A stretch of 19,636 nucleotides of DNA from Prevotella sp. (GCA_022732315.1 JAIJUV010000029.1:1-19636), one strand, 5' to 3'; counted from the stretch's first letter, positions 1 through 8,666 are shown. Notes: generated by a model not told the origin, from the letters alone. Translations and numbers: made by a program.

Positions 1-1
1 T

Positions 2-160
2 TTTATGTTCGTAGCTATCGCAGCTATCTCTTTCGCATCATGTGGTAACAAAACAGCTCAGAACACAGCTTCTGCTGATTCTGACACAGCTCAGGTAGAC
101 ACAACTGCTGCTGTTGATTCAGCTGCTACTGATTCAGCTGCTACTGATTCAGTTAAGTAA
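2..160 (+). CDS. Small lipoprotein, 3' end (5' part outside window)
   Basis: The open frame enters from the left edge and ends with TAA at 158-160. It encodes a hydrophobic stretch (FVAIAAISFA), then a Cys in the context SFASCGNK, which looks like a lipoprotein signal with the acylated Cys about 15 residues into the visible part. The mature part is very short (about 38 residues), rich in Ala, Thr, Ser and Asp, and has no recognisable domain. An ATG lies at 5-7, but signal peptides of this kind usually begin with a few Lys residues, so the true start is probably just upstream. The C-terminus carries a repeated DSAAT unit encoded by a 15-bp tandem repeat. A hairpin terminator follows. The function is unknown. 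Confidence 0.7.
   Translation, partial: FMFVAIAAISFASCGNKTAQNTASADSDTAQVDTTAAVDSAATDSAATDSVK
116..154 (+). repeat. 15-bp tandem repeat inside the lipoprotein gene
   Basis: gattcagctgctact occurs at 116-130 and again at 131-145, and a third partial copy (gattcagtt) runs into the stop codon. The period is a multiple of three, so a change in copy number would add or remove DSAAT units without shifting frame. Confidence 0.85.
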
Positions 161-198
161 TTTAGAATTACTTGCGAACGAAAAAATGAGAGAAACAA

Positions 199-232
199 CC
201 GCTGGACTTCGGTCTAGCGGCTTTTTCGTTTT
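199..232 (+). terminator. Rho-independent terminator after the lipoprotein gene
   Basis: ccgctggac (199-207) pairs with gtctagcgg (212-220) with a single G.U pair, closing a TTCG tetraloop (208-211). A T-rich tract (ctttttcgtttt) follows at 221-232. Confidence 0.9.
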
Positions 233-344
233 ATAGACCCTGGGGTATAAAAGCAATCAACAATGCGCCCTGAACCAACGGTCACCGGCCGAAGGGAAAG
301 GTAAAGGGCAAAAGCTTAAAAGAAACAAAGAAAAAGATAAATAT

Positions 345-1736
345 ATGATAGATTCAAGTGCCTTCCAAGGCAAAAAGGCTGCCTATTATACTTTGGGCTG
401 CAAACTCAACTTCTCGGAAACTTCTACTTTTGGCAAGATGCTCGAAGATATGGGCGTCATTACTGCTCAGAAGGGGGAGAAAGCAGACATTTGTCTCATC
501 AATACCTGTTCGGTGACAGAAGTTGCCGACCATAAGTGCCGTCAGGCCATTCATCGCATGGTGCGCCAGAACCCTGGTGCCTTCGTTATCGTTACCGGCT
601 GCTATGCGCAGTTGGAATCGGAGAACGTGAGTAAGATTGAGGGTGTTGACCTGGTGCTCGGAGCCAATGAGAAGGCACACTTGATTCAATATCTCAGCGA
701 TGCGTGGGCTAAGAAGTTTGCTGCAGAGAACGGACTGTCTGCCAACGGAGAGGATCTGGAGCAGACAGATTCTGCACTTCATCAGCACCACAGCGTGAAG
801 ACCAAGGAGATCAAGACTTTCCAGCCTTCATGCTCCCGTGGTAACCGCACCCGCTATTTCCTGAAGGTACAGGATGGCTGCAACTACTATTGCACCTATT
901 GCACCATTCCTTTCGCCCGTGGCAACTCCCGTAACCCAAGCATCGAGTCGCTCGTGGCTCAATGTGAGCAGGCGGCAGCCGAGGGTGGTAAGGAAATCGT
1001 GATTACCGGTGTGAACATCGGTGACTTCGGTCAGACCACCCACGAACGATTCCTCGACCTCGTGAAGGCGATGGATCAGGTGGAGGGTATCAAGCGTTAT
1101 CGTATCTCCAGTCTGGAACCAGACCTTTGCGATGACGATCTCATTGCCTATTGCGCAGAGAGCCGTGCCTTCATGCCTCACTTCCACATCCCATTGCAGA
1201 GTGGAAGCGACGAGGTGCTCAAGTTGATGCACCGTCGTTACGACAAGGCGCTCTTCGCCCACAAGGTGAACCTCATCAAGGAAAAGATGCCTGATGCCTT
1301 CATCGGTGTAGATGTGATGGTGGGTTGTCGTGGCGAGACCCCAGAATGCTTTGAGGAATGCTATGAGTTCCTGAAGAGTCTGCCTGTTACGCAGCTCCAT
1401 GTGTTCCCATATTCCGAGCGTCCAGGAACTGCTGCCTTGAAGATTCCATACGTGGTAGAGGAGAAGGAAAAGAAGTTGCGCTCTAAGCGCCTTTTGGAGT
1501 TGAGCGACCAGAAGACTCAGGAGTTCTATGCCCAGTATATCGGTACGGAAGCTGAGGTTCTTTTTGAAAAAGCACCAAGAGGCAAGGCAATGCATGGCTT
1601 CACCAGGAACTATGTTCGTGTAGAACTTTCACCAGCCCTTGCCAAGGAGGAATACGATAACCAGCTTATCAAGGTTCGTCTGGGAGATTTCAATCACGAC
1701 AAGACGGCGTTGAAGGGGGAGATAGTTTATAGTTGA
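345..1736 (+). CDS. mtaB: tRNA (t6A37) C2-methylthiotransferase MtaB
   Basis: This radical SAM enzyme adds a methylthio group to t6A at position 37 of ANN-decoding tRNAs, giving ms2t6A. The N-terminal UPF0004 domain has the three auxiliary-cluster cysteines Cys19 (GCKLN), Cys55 (NTCSV) and Cys86 (TGCYAQ). The radical SAM domain has CNYYCTYC with Cys179, Cys183 and Cys186. A TRAM-like tRNA-binding region covers about residues 402-462. The GCKLN and TGCYAQ boxes fit MtaB better than MiaB or RimO. At 463 residues it is slightly long. The extra length is a Gln/His-rich linker at about 119-165 between the first two domains. The start has an A-rich leader and no Shine-Dalgarno site, normal for this phylum, and I found no clear promoter upstream. 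The last codons lie inside a 7-bp-period repeat. Confidence 0.93.
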   Translation: MIDSSAFQGKKAAYYTLGCKLNFSETSTFGKMLEDMGVITAQKGEKADICLINTCSVTEVADHKCRQAIHRMVRQNPGAFVIVTGCYAQLESENVSKIEGVDLVLGANEKAHLIQYLSDAWAKKFAAENGLSANGEDLEQTDSALHQHHSVKTKEIKTFQPSCSRGNRTRYFLKVQDGCNYYCTYCTIPFARGNSRNPSIESLVAQCEQAAAEGGKEIVITGVNIGDFGQTTHERFLDLVKAMDQVEGIKRYRISSLEPDLCDDDLIAYCAESRAFMPHFHIPLQSGSDEVLKLMHRRYDKALFAHKVNLIKEKMPDAFIGVDVMVGCRGETPECFEECYEFLKSLPVTQLHVFPYSERPGTAALKIPYVVEEKEKKLRSKRLLELSDQKTQEFYAQYIGTEAEVLFEKAPRGKAMHGFTRNYVRVELSPALAKEEYDNQLIKVRLGDFNHDKTALKGEIVYS

Positions 1737-1829
1737 TAGTTTATAGCTCAAAGGCTGATTATCAAGTTAAAAGCTAATATTCAAGGCTAATCATAAAGCT
1801 CAAAGTTTAAAGTTCAAAGCTCAATGTCA
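1721..1829 (+). repeat. 7-bp-period repeat array between mtaB and the radical SAM gene
   Basis: Read in 7-base steps, 1721-1748 is GATAGTT, TATAGTT, GATAGTT, TATAGCT. It covers the mtaB stop codon (1734-1736). After a more degenerate middle, 1795-1822 is AAAGCTC, AAAGTTT, AAAGTTC, AAAGCTC. The next heptad, AATGTCA, contains the ATG at 1824. A period of seven does not match codons. Function unknown. Confidence 0.75.
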
Positions 1830-2711
1830 TTGTACAACGATTTTGGAACATGGATTAGGAAGCAGTTTCCTGATTTCCGCGTTCAGAAGATTTCGATAGA
1901 CGCAGGGTTCTCCTGTCCGAATAGGGATGGGAGAATATCGAGCGGTGGTTGCACTTATTGCGACAACCGGACGTTCAACCCTAGCTATTGCGACCGGAAG
2001 AAGTCGATAACGGAGCAGTTGGAGGAGGGAAAGGCCTTCTTCTGCAGAAAATATCCGGATATGAAGTATCTGGCTTACTTCCAGGCTTACACCAATACCT
2101 ATGCTAAGGTGGAACTCCTCAGGCAGATGTACGAGGAGGCATTGCAGGTGGAGGATGTGGTGGGAATCGTGATAGGAACCCGCCCCGACTGCATGAGCGA
2201 TGAACTGCTGGATTATCTGGAGGAGTTGAACCGGCGCACCTTCGTTCTCGTGGAGTATGGTATAGAAAGCGCCAACGATGAGACCCTGAAGAGAATCAAT
2301 CGCGGTCACGACTTTGCCTGCTGCCGTGATGCTGTGGAGCGAACCCATGCCAGGGGAATCCTGACGGGAGCTCATATCATCATCGGTTTGCCTGGCGAGG
2401 ACGCAGAAGAGAGCCTCAGGCAGGCTCCCATCATCTCATCCCTCCCTATCGACATCTTGAAGATTCATCAGATGCAGATTATCAGGGGAACCCGGTTGGC
2501 ACAGGAATATGCAGAGCATCCCTTCCATGTCTATACGGTGGAGGAATACATCGATGTCATCGTAAAGTATATCCGGCTGCTCCGCAAAGACCTGGTGCTG
2601 GAGCGATTCGTCAGTCAGTCGCCTAAAGATCTGCTTATCGCACCGAAATGGGGACTCAAGAACTACGAGTTTACCAATCTCCTGAATAATAAATTAAAGA
2701 GTTTATTATAA
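1824..2711 (+). CDS. Radical SAM protein, TIGR01212/YhcC family
   Basis: The sequence has the family's extended cysteine signature near the N-terminus: Cys31 in SCPNRDG, then GGCTYC with Cys43 and Cys46. An Elp3/MiaB-type radical SAM barrel follows, including GIESAND at about 142-148 and HIIIGLPGED at about 184-193. The usual family length is about 300 residues and this one has 295, so it looks complete. The substrate of this family is not established to my knowledge. The next gene starts 4 bases after the stop, so the two are probably translated from one mRNA. The start codon lies in a heptad repeat array instead of the usual A-rich leader. Confidence 0.88.
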   Translation: MSLYNDFGTWIRKQFPDFRVQKISIDAGFSCPNRDGRISSGGCTYCDNRTFNPSYCDRKKSITEQLEEGKAFFCRKYPDMKYLAYFQAYTNTYAKVELLRQMYEEALQVEDVVGIVIGTRPDCMSDELLDYLEELNRRTFVLVEYGIESANDETLKRINRGHDFACCRDAVERTHARGILTGAHIIIGLPGEDAEESLRQAPIISSLPIDILKIHQMQIIRGTRLAQEYAEHPFHVYTVEEYIDVIVKYIRLLRKDLVLERFVSQSPKDLLIAPKWGLKNYEFTNLLNNKLKSLL

Positions 2712-2715
2712 AAGT

Positions 2716-3732
2716 ATGGCAAAAGTTGCAATCGTAATATTAAACTGGAACGGGCAGCAGATGCTTGCCAAGTATCTGCCTAATGTCGTGGAGTATTCAC
2801 GGCAGGATGCCGAGATATGGGTGGCGGACAACAGTTCGTCAGACCAATCCATGCTCCTCTTGGAAACCCAGTTTCCTCATGTCAAGACCATCGTCCTGGA
2901 GCAGAACTTCGGTTTTGCCGAGGGCTACAATCGGGCATTGAAGGAGATAGAAGCCGAGTATTATGTGCTTCTGAACAGTGATGTAGAGGTTTCGCATCAT
3001 TGGCTCACTCCGCTCATTGAGTTCATGGATTCCCATCCGCAGGTGGCAGCTTGCCAGCCTAAGCTCCTGGCGGAATACGACAAGGATAGTTTCGAATATG
3101 CCGGGGCTTGTGGTGGATTCCTCGATAAGTATGGTTACCCGTTCTGTCGGGGTCGCATCTTCGATACCGTGGAGCGTGACAATGGACAGTATGATTACCA
3201 GCAGGAAGTGCTCTGGGCCACAGGTGCCTGCATGATGATCCGTTCCAAGGATTATTGGGAGGCAGGCGGCTTGGATGGTCGCTTCTTCGCCCACAATGAG
3301 GAGATAGATCTCTGTTGGCGATTGCGCCTGATGGGTAGAAAAATCTATTGCATTCCCGAGAGCGAAGTATATCATGTGGGTGGTGGAACCTTGCCGAAAA
3401 GTAATCCGATGAAGACCTATCTGAATTTCAGAAACAATTTAACGATGCTTTATAAGAATCTGAGTGATAGAGATTTGAAACATGTCATGAGAGTGAGATG
3501 GTTCTTGGATTATCTGGCTGCTTTCGAGATGTTCATCCTGAAACACAACATGGGTGACCTCAAGGCTATTTTCAAGGCCCGCAAGGCTTTCCAGACATGG
3601 AAGCATGATTTCGATGAAGACCGCAAGAAGATTCAGGCGAATAGAGTAGCGGGCGAAATCCCTCAGGTTTTCGACTGTTCCATCCTTTGGCAGTACTACG
3701 CTAAGGGCAAGAAAATCTTCTCGAAGTTGTAA
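2716..3732 (+). CDS. Family 2 glycosyltransferase (rhamnosyltransferase-like)
   Basis: A GT-A fold transferase that moves a nucleotide-activated sugar to a surface glycan or lipid acceptor. The visible motifs are the N-terminal VAIVILNWNG strand-loop, WVADNSSSD (about 36-43, nucleotide binding), LNSDVEV (86-92, the DxD-like metal site), ATGACMMIR (168-176), and HNEEIDLCWR (193-202) with the likely catalytic acid. The layout matches the GT2 subgroup containing WbbL/RfbF-like rhamnosyltransferases. Donor and acceptor cannot be read from sequence. There is no membrane anchor, but the basic C-terminal region could lie at the membrane. It sits 4 bp after the radical SAM gene and 31 bp before the DUF4861 gene, and no other glycan-synthesis genes are nearby. 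Confidence 0.88.
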   Translation: MAKVAIVILNWNGQQMLAKYLPNVVEYSRQDAEIWVADNSSSDQSMLLLETQFPHVKTIVLEQNFGFAEGYNRALKEIEAEYYVLLNSDVEVSHHWLTPLIEFMDSHPQVAACQPKLLAEYDKDSFEYAGACGGFLDKYGYPFCRGRIFDTVERDNGQYDYQQEVLWATGACMMIRSKDYWEAGGLDGRFFAHNEEIDLCWRLRLMGRKIYCIPESEVYHVGGGTLPKSNPMKTYLNFRNNLTMLYKNLSDRDLKHVMRVRWFLDYLAAFEMFILKHNMGDLKAIFKARKAFQTWKHDFDEDRKKIQANRVAGEIPQVFDCSILWQYYAKGKKIFSKL

Positions 3733-3763
3733 GATTACATAAACAAACTTAAAATAAGAATCT

Positions 3764-5011
3764 ATGATGAAGAAACAAATGATGATGGCGCTGGTATCGC
3801 TGATGACCTTATCAGCCCAGGCTCAGGCGAATTTCGAAGTGTCGGTATCCAACCCTTCCAAATCGGCTAAGACCGATGCTCCGGTGGTTATCGACCTCAG
3901 TAAGTTAGGATCCATTGGCGCTATTCAGCGTGCCGTGGTTAAGGTGGATGGCAAGGAGATTCCTTCCCAGCTCGACGACACCAATCGCGATTGCACCAAC
4001 GATGAGCTCTGTTTCCTGGTTGACCTTGGCAAGAAGGAGACCAAGACCTATCAGGTTCAGCTCTATCAGGATGGCGAGCAGGCACAGTATCCGGCCCGTA
4101 CCTTTGCCGAACTTTGCTTGCCTAGCAAGAACAAGAAGTTGGCAAAGAACAAGCAGGACATCTATCTGCGCAGCATCTCTTTCGACAAGAAGACCAAGGA
4201 TGTGTATCACTACGTGCATTCTCATGGCGTCTGCTTCGAGAGTGAACTGGTTGCCATGCGTGTATATTTCGACAATCGCCAGACCATCGACCTCTATGGC
4301 AAGATTAACAAGGGACTGGTTGTCTATGATACCCAGTTCTATCCATCCGAAGAACAGCTGCAGGCTGGTTCTGGCGACGACTGCCTTTGGGTAGGCAACA
4401 CCTACGGATTGGGCGCCCTGCGTGGGTGGGATGGCAAGAATCAGCTGCATCTCAACGATGTGAAGTATCAGGAGCAGCGGGTTATCTCCGAAGGTCCGCT
4501 CCGTGCCATCGTCGAAGTGGTGGATAATGGTTGGGTGCCAGCTCCAGGTTTGAAGCCTGTGAATGCCACTATCCGTTACACCATCTATGCCGGTCATCGC
4601 GATTTTGATGTAGATGTGTTCTTCAACAAGGATGCTTCCGATTATCAGTTTGCCACAGGTCTTATCAATGTGAAGGGCTCCAGCGAGTTTGCTGATGGCA
4701 AGGGATTGCGTGGCTGTTACGGAAGCGACTGGCCAACGGGCAAGGATGACGGCAAGCATAAGCTGGAGACTGTGGGCTTGGGAATCTACGTGCCACAGTC
4801 GGCATTGGTTAGCCAGGAACCAGCCAACAAGGATTGCTATACCCAGGTGGTGAAACCTACCGGTAATAAGCTGAGCTATAAGCTTGCTTATACCAGTGCC
4901 AACGAAACCTATGGTTTTAAGGGCGAGAAGGAGTGGTATCAGTGGTTGAAGGATTGGAAGAAGCAGATAGAAGAGCCTGTCAAGGTGGCTGTTTCCTGCA
5001 GCATCCGATAA
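3764..5011 (+). CDS. Secreted DUF4861 domain protein
   Basis: Residues 1-22 form a Met-rich signal peptide (MMKKQMMMALVSLMTL then SAQAQA) with probable cleavage before NFEVSV, so the protein is exported. The remaining roughly 390 residues look like one beta-rich domain of the DUF4861 type, known from Bacteroidota. From memory, relatives sometimes occur near polysaccharide-utilisation genes, but no SusC/SusD pair or glycoside hydrolase lies here. No catalytic residues can be assigned. It is the last gene before a strong terminator and probably belongs to the mtaB unit. Two adjacent ATGs (3764 and 3767) are possible starts and give nearly identical proteins. Confidence 0.7.
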   Translation: MMKKQMMMALVSLMTLSAQAQANFEVSVSNPSKSAKTDAPVVIDLSKLGSIGAIQRAVVKVDGKEIPSQLDDTNRDCTNDELCFLVDLGKKETKTYQVQLYQDGEQAQYPARTFAELCLPSKNKKLAKNKQDIYLRSISFDKKTKDVYHYVHSHGVCFESELVAMRVYFDNRQTIDLYGKINKGLVVYDTQFYPSEEQLQAGSGDDCLWVGNTYGLGALRGWDGKNQLHLNDVKYQEQRVISEGPLRAIVEVVDNGWVPAPGLKPVNATIRYTIYAGHRDFDVDVFFNKDASDYQFATGLINVKGSSEFADGKGLRGCYGSDWPTGKDDGKHKLETVGLGIYVPQSALVSQEPANKDCYTQVVKPTGNKLSYKLAYTSANETYGFKGEKEWYQWLKDWKKQIEEPVKVAVSCSIR

Positions 5012-5053
5012 TAGACTTATTGCAGCATCCGATCATTAAAATATTGCGCAAAT

Positions 5054-5104
5054 AGCCAATAATGAGCAAAAAGAAAGTCTTATTTGCCCATTATTGGCTT
5101 TTTT
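5054..5104 (+). terminator. Strong hairpin terminator after the DUF4861 gene
   Basis: gccaataatgagcaaa (5055-5070) pairs with tttgcccattattggc (5083-5098) with one A.C mismatch, and an extra A-T pair closes the base. A run of T follows at 5099-5104. It separates the mtaB unit from the next promoter. Confidence 0.92.
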
Positions 5105-5168
5105 GTTAATGAATTTAGAGTAAAACCCATCTTTTTTCACGGATGAGTTTGATTTTTTAGCAAAAATA

Positions 5169-5200
5169 CTTGGTAATTTAAATAATTTTTAGTATTTTTG
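5169..5200 (+). promoter_or_regulatory. Bacteroidota-type promoter for the GldB-like gene
   Basis: tatttttg at 5193-5200 fits the -7 consensus TAnnTTTG exactly. cttg at 5169-5172 is a 3-of-4 match to the -33 TTTG, 20 bases upstream. Transcription would begin around 5206-5208, leaving a leader of about 20 bases before the GTG at 5230. Confidence 0.8.
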
Positions 5201-5229
5201 CAGTCGTAACTTGAAGAATGTGAATTATC

Positions 5230-6048
5230 GTGAAAAAGATATTTGATTATATTGTCATATTAGCAATCATACTGCTTTGTTCGGCTTGCGAGTTTAAGTT
5301 CAAGCCGAATGAGGAAGCCGATGCTGTACCTCTCACGGTGCAGCGCTACGACCGCTTGCAGAGCAGATACCTCACTACTGGTGATTTTTCAGCCCTTCAG
5401 CAGATGAACACCGATTATCCGATAGAAACCCGTACGCTGATTGAGAAGATGCTGCAGTTGGGCACCATTACTGATGCCAACATCAGCAACCGTTTCCTGA
5501 TGTTCTATCAGGATTCCACCCTGCAGGCTCTGATAGCCGATGCAGAGGCGGAATACGCCAACATGGATGATATCAACGACCAGCTCAAGAAGGCGTTCGG
5601 CCGTTTGCACGATTGGATTCCAGAACTTCCTCAGCCTTATTTCTATGCCCAGATAGGTGCCTTAGACCAGAGCATTGTGGTGGGTGAGCATTCCGTGGGC
5701 ATCTCGCTCGATAAGTATATGGGCCCGGATTATCCGCTCTACAAGAAGTTCTATACAACCCAGCAGCGCAGCACCATGCAGCGCCAGTATATCGTGCCCG
5801 ATTGTCTTACCTTTTATCTGCTCAGCAACTATCAGATGAAGAACTTTGATACCCGTGCGCAGTTGGACCGTGACCTTCACATGGGCAAGATTATGTGGGC
5901 TGTGAACAAGGCGATGGGCAAGGATGTGTTCGAAACAAAGTATGTGAAGACTATCCAGGCTTTTGTGAAGCGTAATCCGAAGATTACCGTGAAGGAGTTG
6001 CTTCAGGATGAAGACTATTCGCCTATTGAGGCGTTGCACAAGGATTAG
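5230..6048 (+). CDS. GldB-like lipoprotein
   Basis: The protein has a hydrophobic N-terminus (about residues 5-19) ending in CSAC, so Cys20 is the probable lipidated residue. The lipobox is imperfect, with Cys at -3. The body matches the gliding-motility lipoprotein GldB family: a conserved block around residues 140-200 includes VVGEHSVGISLDKYMG, then YPLYKKF and RQYIVPD. In Flavobacteria GldB is needed for gliding and type IX secretion, but homologues are widespread in non-gliding Bacteroidota, where their role is unclear. The start is GTG; the ATG just upstream is followed at once by a stop. The gene has its own promoter, and no terminator separates it from the peptidase gene 95 bp downstream. 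Confidence 0.75.
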   Translation: MKKIFDYIVILAIILLCSACEFKFKPNEEADAVPLTVQRYDRLQSRYLTTGDFSALQQMNTDYPIETRTLIEKMLQLGTITDANISNRFLMFYQDSTLQALIADAEAEYANMDDINDQLKKAFGRLHDWIPELPQPYFYAQIGALDQSIVVGEHSVGISLDKYMGPDYPLYKKFYTTQQRSTMQRQYIVPDCLTFYLLSNYQMKNFDTRAQLDRDLHMGKIMWAVNKAMGKDVFETKYVKTIQAFVKRNPKITVKELLQDEDYSPIEALHKD

Positions 6049-6143
6049 TCCGTTTCACGTAGTTTAGGAAAGCGCAAGGGCTTCAACGCATTCCATCAGG
6101 GATTAAATGATAGAGTAAACAACATAAAGTATTCATATAATAC

Positions 6144-8336
6144 ATGAAAAGATTTTCAGTTTTAATTGCAAGTATCATGATGGTATCAGCAATGCAAGCG
6201 GCAGAGAAACTCGACCTGAAGGCTATCACTTCCGGCGAATTCTCTGCCTCATACGTTACCGGTATCAACCCTATCGAGGGAACCGATCTCTATGCTTCTA
6301 TCAGCAATGACGGAAAGCAGATTGTTAGTTATTCGTTCAAGACGGGTAAGCAGGTGGCTGTGCTCTTCGACGTAGATGCTGCCAAAGCGCCTATGCAGAG
6401 TGTTGAGGGCTATGTCATCAGTCCTGATGGCAAGAAGATGCTTATCTTCACCAAGCGCAAGGCGGTGTATCGCCGTTCGTTCAAGGCTGAGTATTTCATC
6501 TACAACATTGCTTCGAAGACCATCAAGAAGCTCTCTGAGGGTGAGAACCAGCAGGTGGCTACCTGGTCGCCAGACTCCCGCCACGTGGCTTTCGTCAAGG
6601 ACAATAACATCTTCGTTACCGATGGCGAGAAGGAAGTACAAGTAACCAAGGATGGTAAGTTCAATGAAATTATCAATGGTATTCCTGATTGGGTTTACGA
6701 GGAGGAGTTTGCCTTCAACCGTGCCTTTGCATGGAATGCGGATGGAACAGCCATCGGATGGATCCGTTTCGACGAGAGCCATGTGAAGACCTATTCGCTC
6801 CAGCTCTTCGAGGGTTCAAATCCTACCAGAAAGGAGTTTCACGACTATCCGGGCGAGTATTCCTATAAATATCCTAAGGCAGGACAGGATAATTCCAAGG
6901 TGAGCCTCTGGAGCTACGATATGAAGTCGGGCAAGACCATCGCTCTGGATGTGCCTGTAGATGCTGACGGCTATTATCCTCGCATCAAGACTTCTCCTGA
7001 TGCCAACAGCCTCATCGTCTATACGATGAATCGCCATCAGGACGATATGCGCCTCTATTCCGTAAATCCTTTCACCGGTAAGAGCAAGCAGCTCATCCAG
7101 GAAATCGTTCCTAAGTTTGTGAAGGAAGAAGTGGTAGAGAACAGCATCGTGGGCAAGAAGAACATCCTGCTTCCTAGCGACCGCGACGGCTATATGCACC
7201 TCTATCTCTACGATATGAACGGCAAACTGATCCGTCAGGTGGAGAAGGGTAACTATGATGTGACTGCCATCTACGGTATGGACGAGAAGACGGGCGACGT
7301 TTATTTCCAGGCAGCCATGCTCAATGCGCACGACCGCCAGGTGTATGTGGCTCACAAGAACGGAAAGGTGGAACGACTCACTTCTCAGGAGGGTTCCAAC
7401 TCGGCTTATTTCTCGGGCGATTACCGCTATTTCGTGAACAACTGGAGCAGCTACAGTCATCCATACGTCTACACCGTCCGCAACAATAAGGGAAAGGTGA
7501 TTAAGACCTTGGAAGACAATAAGGAGTTGATTGAGAAGACACAGAAGTACAACTGGGGCAAGCGTGAGACTTTCTCCTTCACCACTTCCGAGGGCGTGAA
7601 GCTCGATGGTTGGATGGTGAAGCCTGTAGATTTCGACGCCAGCAAGAAATATCCAGTCATCCTCTTCCAGTATTCGGGTCCTGGCAGTCAGCAGGTGCTC
7701 AATGCCTGGAGCACAGGTGGCATGGGCTCCGGCGGAGCCTTCGATTACTATTTGGCACAGGAGGGATTCATCGTGGCTTGCGTGGATGGACGTGGTACAG
7801 GCGGACGTGGCGCGGAGTTTGAGAAGTGTACCTATCTTACCCTTGGCGATCTGGAGTCTAAGGATCAGGTGGAGACTGCTCTCTACATGGGTAGCCTTCC
7901 ATACGTGGATAAGAACAACATCGGAATCTGGGGATGGAGCTATGGTGGTTTCAACACCCTGATGAGTATGAGTGAGGGTCGCCCTGTGTTCTATGCAGGT
8001 GTAGCCGTAGCGCCTCCTACCTGCTACCGTTACTACGATTCTGTTTATACCGAGCGCTATATGCGTACTCCGAAGGAGAACGAGAAGGGTTATAACGACA
8101 ATCCTATCGAGCGTGCCGGCAATCAGCATGGTGCCCTGCTCCTCTGTCATGGTGTGGCAGATGACAATGTGCATCCGCAGAACTCCTTTGAGTATGCTGA
8201 GGCCTTGGTGCAGGCAGACAAGGATTTCAAGGAGATTTGGTACACCAATCGTAACCATGGCATCTTTGGCGGCAACACCCGTAATCATCTGCTTCGCCAG
8301 ATTACAGACTGGTTCAAGACTCACCTGAATAAATAA
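6144..8336 (+). CDS. Dipeptidyl peptidase IV (S9B prolyl peptidase)
   Basis: An exported serine peptidase that removes X-Pro or X-Ala dipeptides from peptide N-termini. A signal peptide (MKRFSVLIASIMMVSAMQA) is followed by the DPPIV N-terminal beta-propeller. This carries the substrate-anchoring glutamates in DWVYEEEF (182-189), which distinguish DPPIV from other S9 members. The C-terminal alpha/beta-hydrolase domain has nucleophile Ser599 in GWSYGGF, the acid in GVADDNVH (Asp673/Asp674), and His705 in NRNHGIFGG. At 730 residues it is full length. It is typical of protein-fermenting oral and gut Bacteroidales, probably periplasmic. The PqqD-like gene starts 50 bp downstream without a terminator, so they may share a transcript. 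Confidence 0.95.
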   Translation: MKRFSVLIASIMMVSAMQAAEKLDLKAITSGEFSASYVTGINPIEGTDLYASISNDGKQIVSYSFKTGKQVAVLFDVDAAKAPMQSVEGYVISPDGKKMLIFTKRKAVYRRSFKAEYFIYNIASKTIKKLSEGENQQVATWSPDSRHVAFVKDNNIFVTDGEKEVQVTKDGKFNEIINGIPDWVYEEEFAFNRAFAWNADGTAIGWIRFDESHVKTYSLQLFEGSNPTRKEFHDYPGEYSYKYPKAGQDNSKVSLWSYDMKSGKTIALDVPVDADGYYPRIKTSPDANSLIVYTMNRHQDDMRLYSVNPFTGKSKQLIQEIVPKFVKEEVVENSIVGKKNILLPSDRDGYMHLYLYDMNGKLIRQVEKGNYDVTAIYGMDEKTGDVYFQAAMLNAHDRQVYVAHKNGKVERLTSQEGSNSAYFSGDYRYFVNNWSSYSHPYVYTVRNNKGKVIKTLEDNKELIEKTQKYNWGKRETFSFTTSEGVKLDGWMVKPVDFDASKKYPVILFQYSGPGSQQVLNAWSTGGMGSGGAFDYYLAQEGFIVACVDGRGTGGRGAEFEKCTYLTLGDLESKDQVETALYMGSLPYVDKNNIGIWGWSYGGFNTLMSMSEGRPVFYAGVAVAPPTCYRYYDSVYTERYMRTPKENEKGYNDNPIERAGNQHGALLLCHGVADDNVHPQNSFEYAEALVQADKDFKEIWYTNRNHGIFGGNTRNHLLRQITDWFKTHLNK

Positions 8337-8386
8337 GGGTGAGCTTGTGCCATAGGCAATGAATATAAACGATAAAAAACTATAGC

Positions 8387-8653
8387 ATGAAAACAAAGAA
8401 AGGTTTTAATCTTCGCCAGGTGTGCGGAGAAAACGTGATAGTGGCAGAAGGTGCTGAGAACATCGACTTCAGCAGCATCATCAGCATGAACGAGAGTTCT
8501 GCTTATCTCTGGAACAGCATCCAGGGCAAGGAGTTCGACAAGAACAATCTGGTAGAGTTGCTTACCCAGGAATATGAGGTTGATGCTGATATGGCAGCCA
8601 AGGATGTAGAAGCACTCGTGGCGCAGTGGATGAAGGCTGGCATTATCGAGTAA
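8387..8653 (+). CDS. PqqD-like small protein
   Basis: This 88-residue protein has the PqqD fold pattern: an N-terminal beta region (GFNLRQVCGENVIVAEG), then NESSAYLWNSIQGKEF, where PqqD proteins have a helix ending in W, and a C-terminal helical pair ending DVEALVAQWMKAGIIE. PqqD-type proteins bind RiPP precursor leader peptides and present them to modifying enzymes. No PQQ genes are present. It follows the DPPIV gene by 50 bp and converges on the kinase-peptidase fusion. PqqD-like and HPr-kinase-like proteins also co-occur in lasso-peptide-type loci, which suggests a functional link with that neighbour. Its true client is unknown. Confidence 0.82.
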   Translation: MKTKKGFNLRQVCGENVIVAEGAENIDFSSIISMNESSAYLWNSIQGKEFDKNNLVELLTQEYEVDADMAAKDVEALVAQWMKAGIIE

Positions 8654-8666
8654 AATAGATGTTTAT

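Noticed and set aside
828..1595. A 255-codon minus-strand frame opposite mtaB
   Set aside because: It is a shadow of a well-supported gene, shows no motif and has no promoter.
3905..4759. A 284-codon minus-strand frame opposite the DUF4861 gene
   Set aside because: Low-complexity shadow translation; the plus-strand frame has a signal peptide and operon context.
6816..8396. A 526-codon open frame on the minus strand across the DPPIV gene
   Set aside because: It lies opposite a gene with all DPPIV catalytic motifs, and its translation is Ile/His/Leu/Val-rich with no domain. Codon bias of the real gene leaves the antisense frame open.
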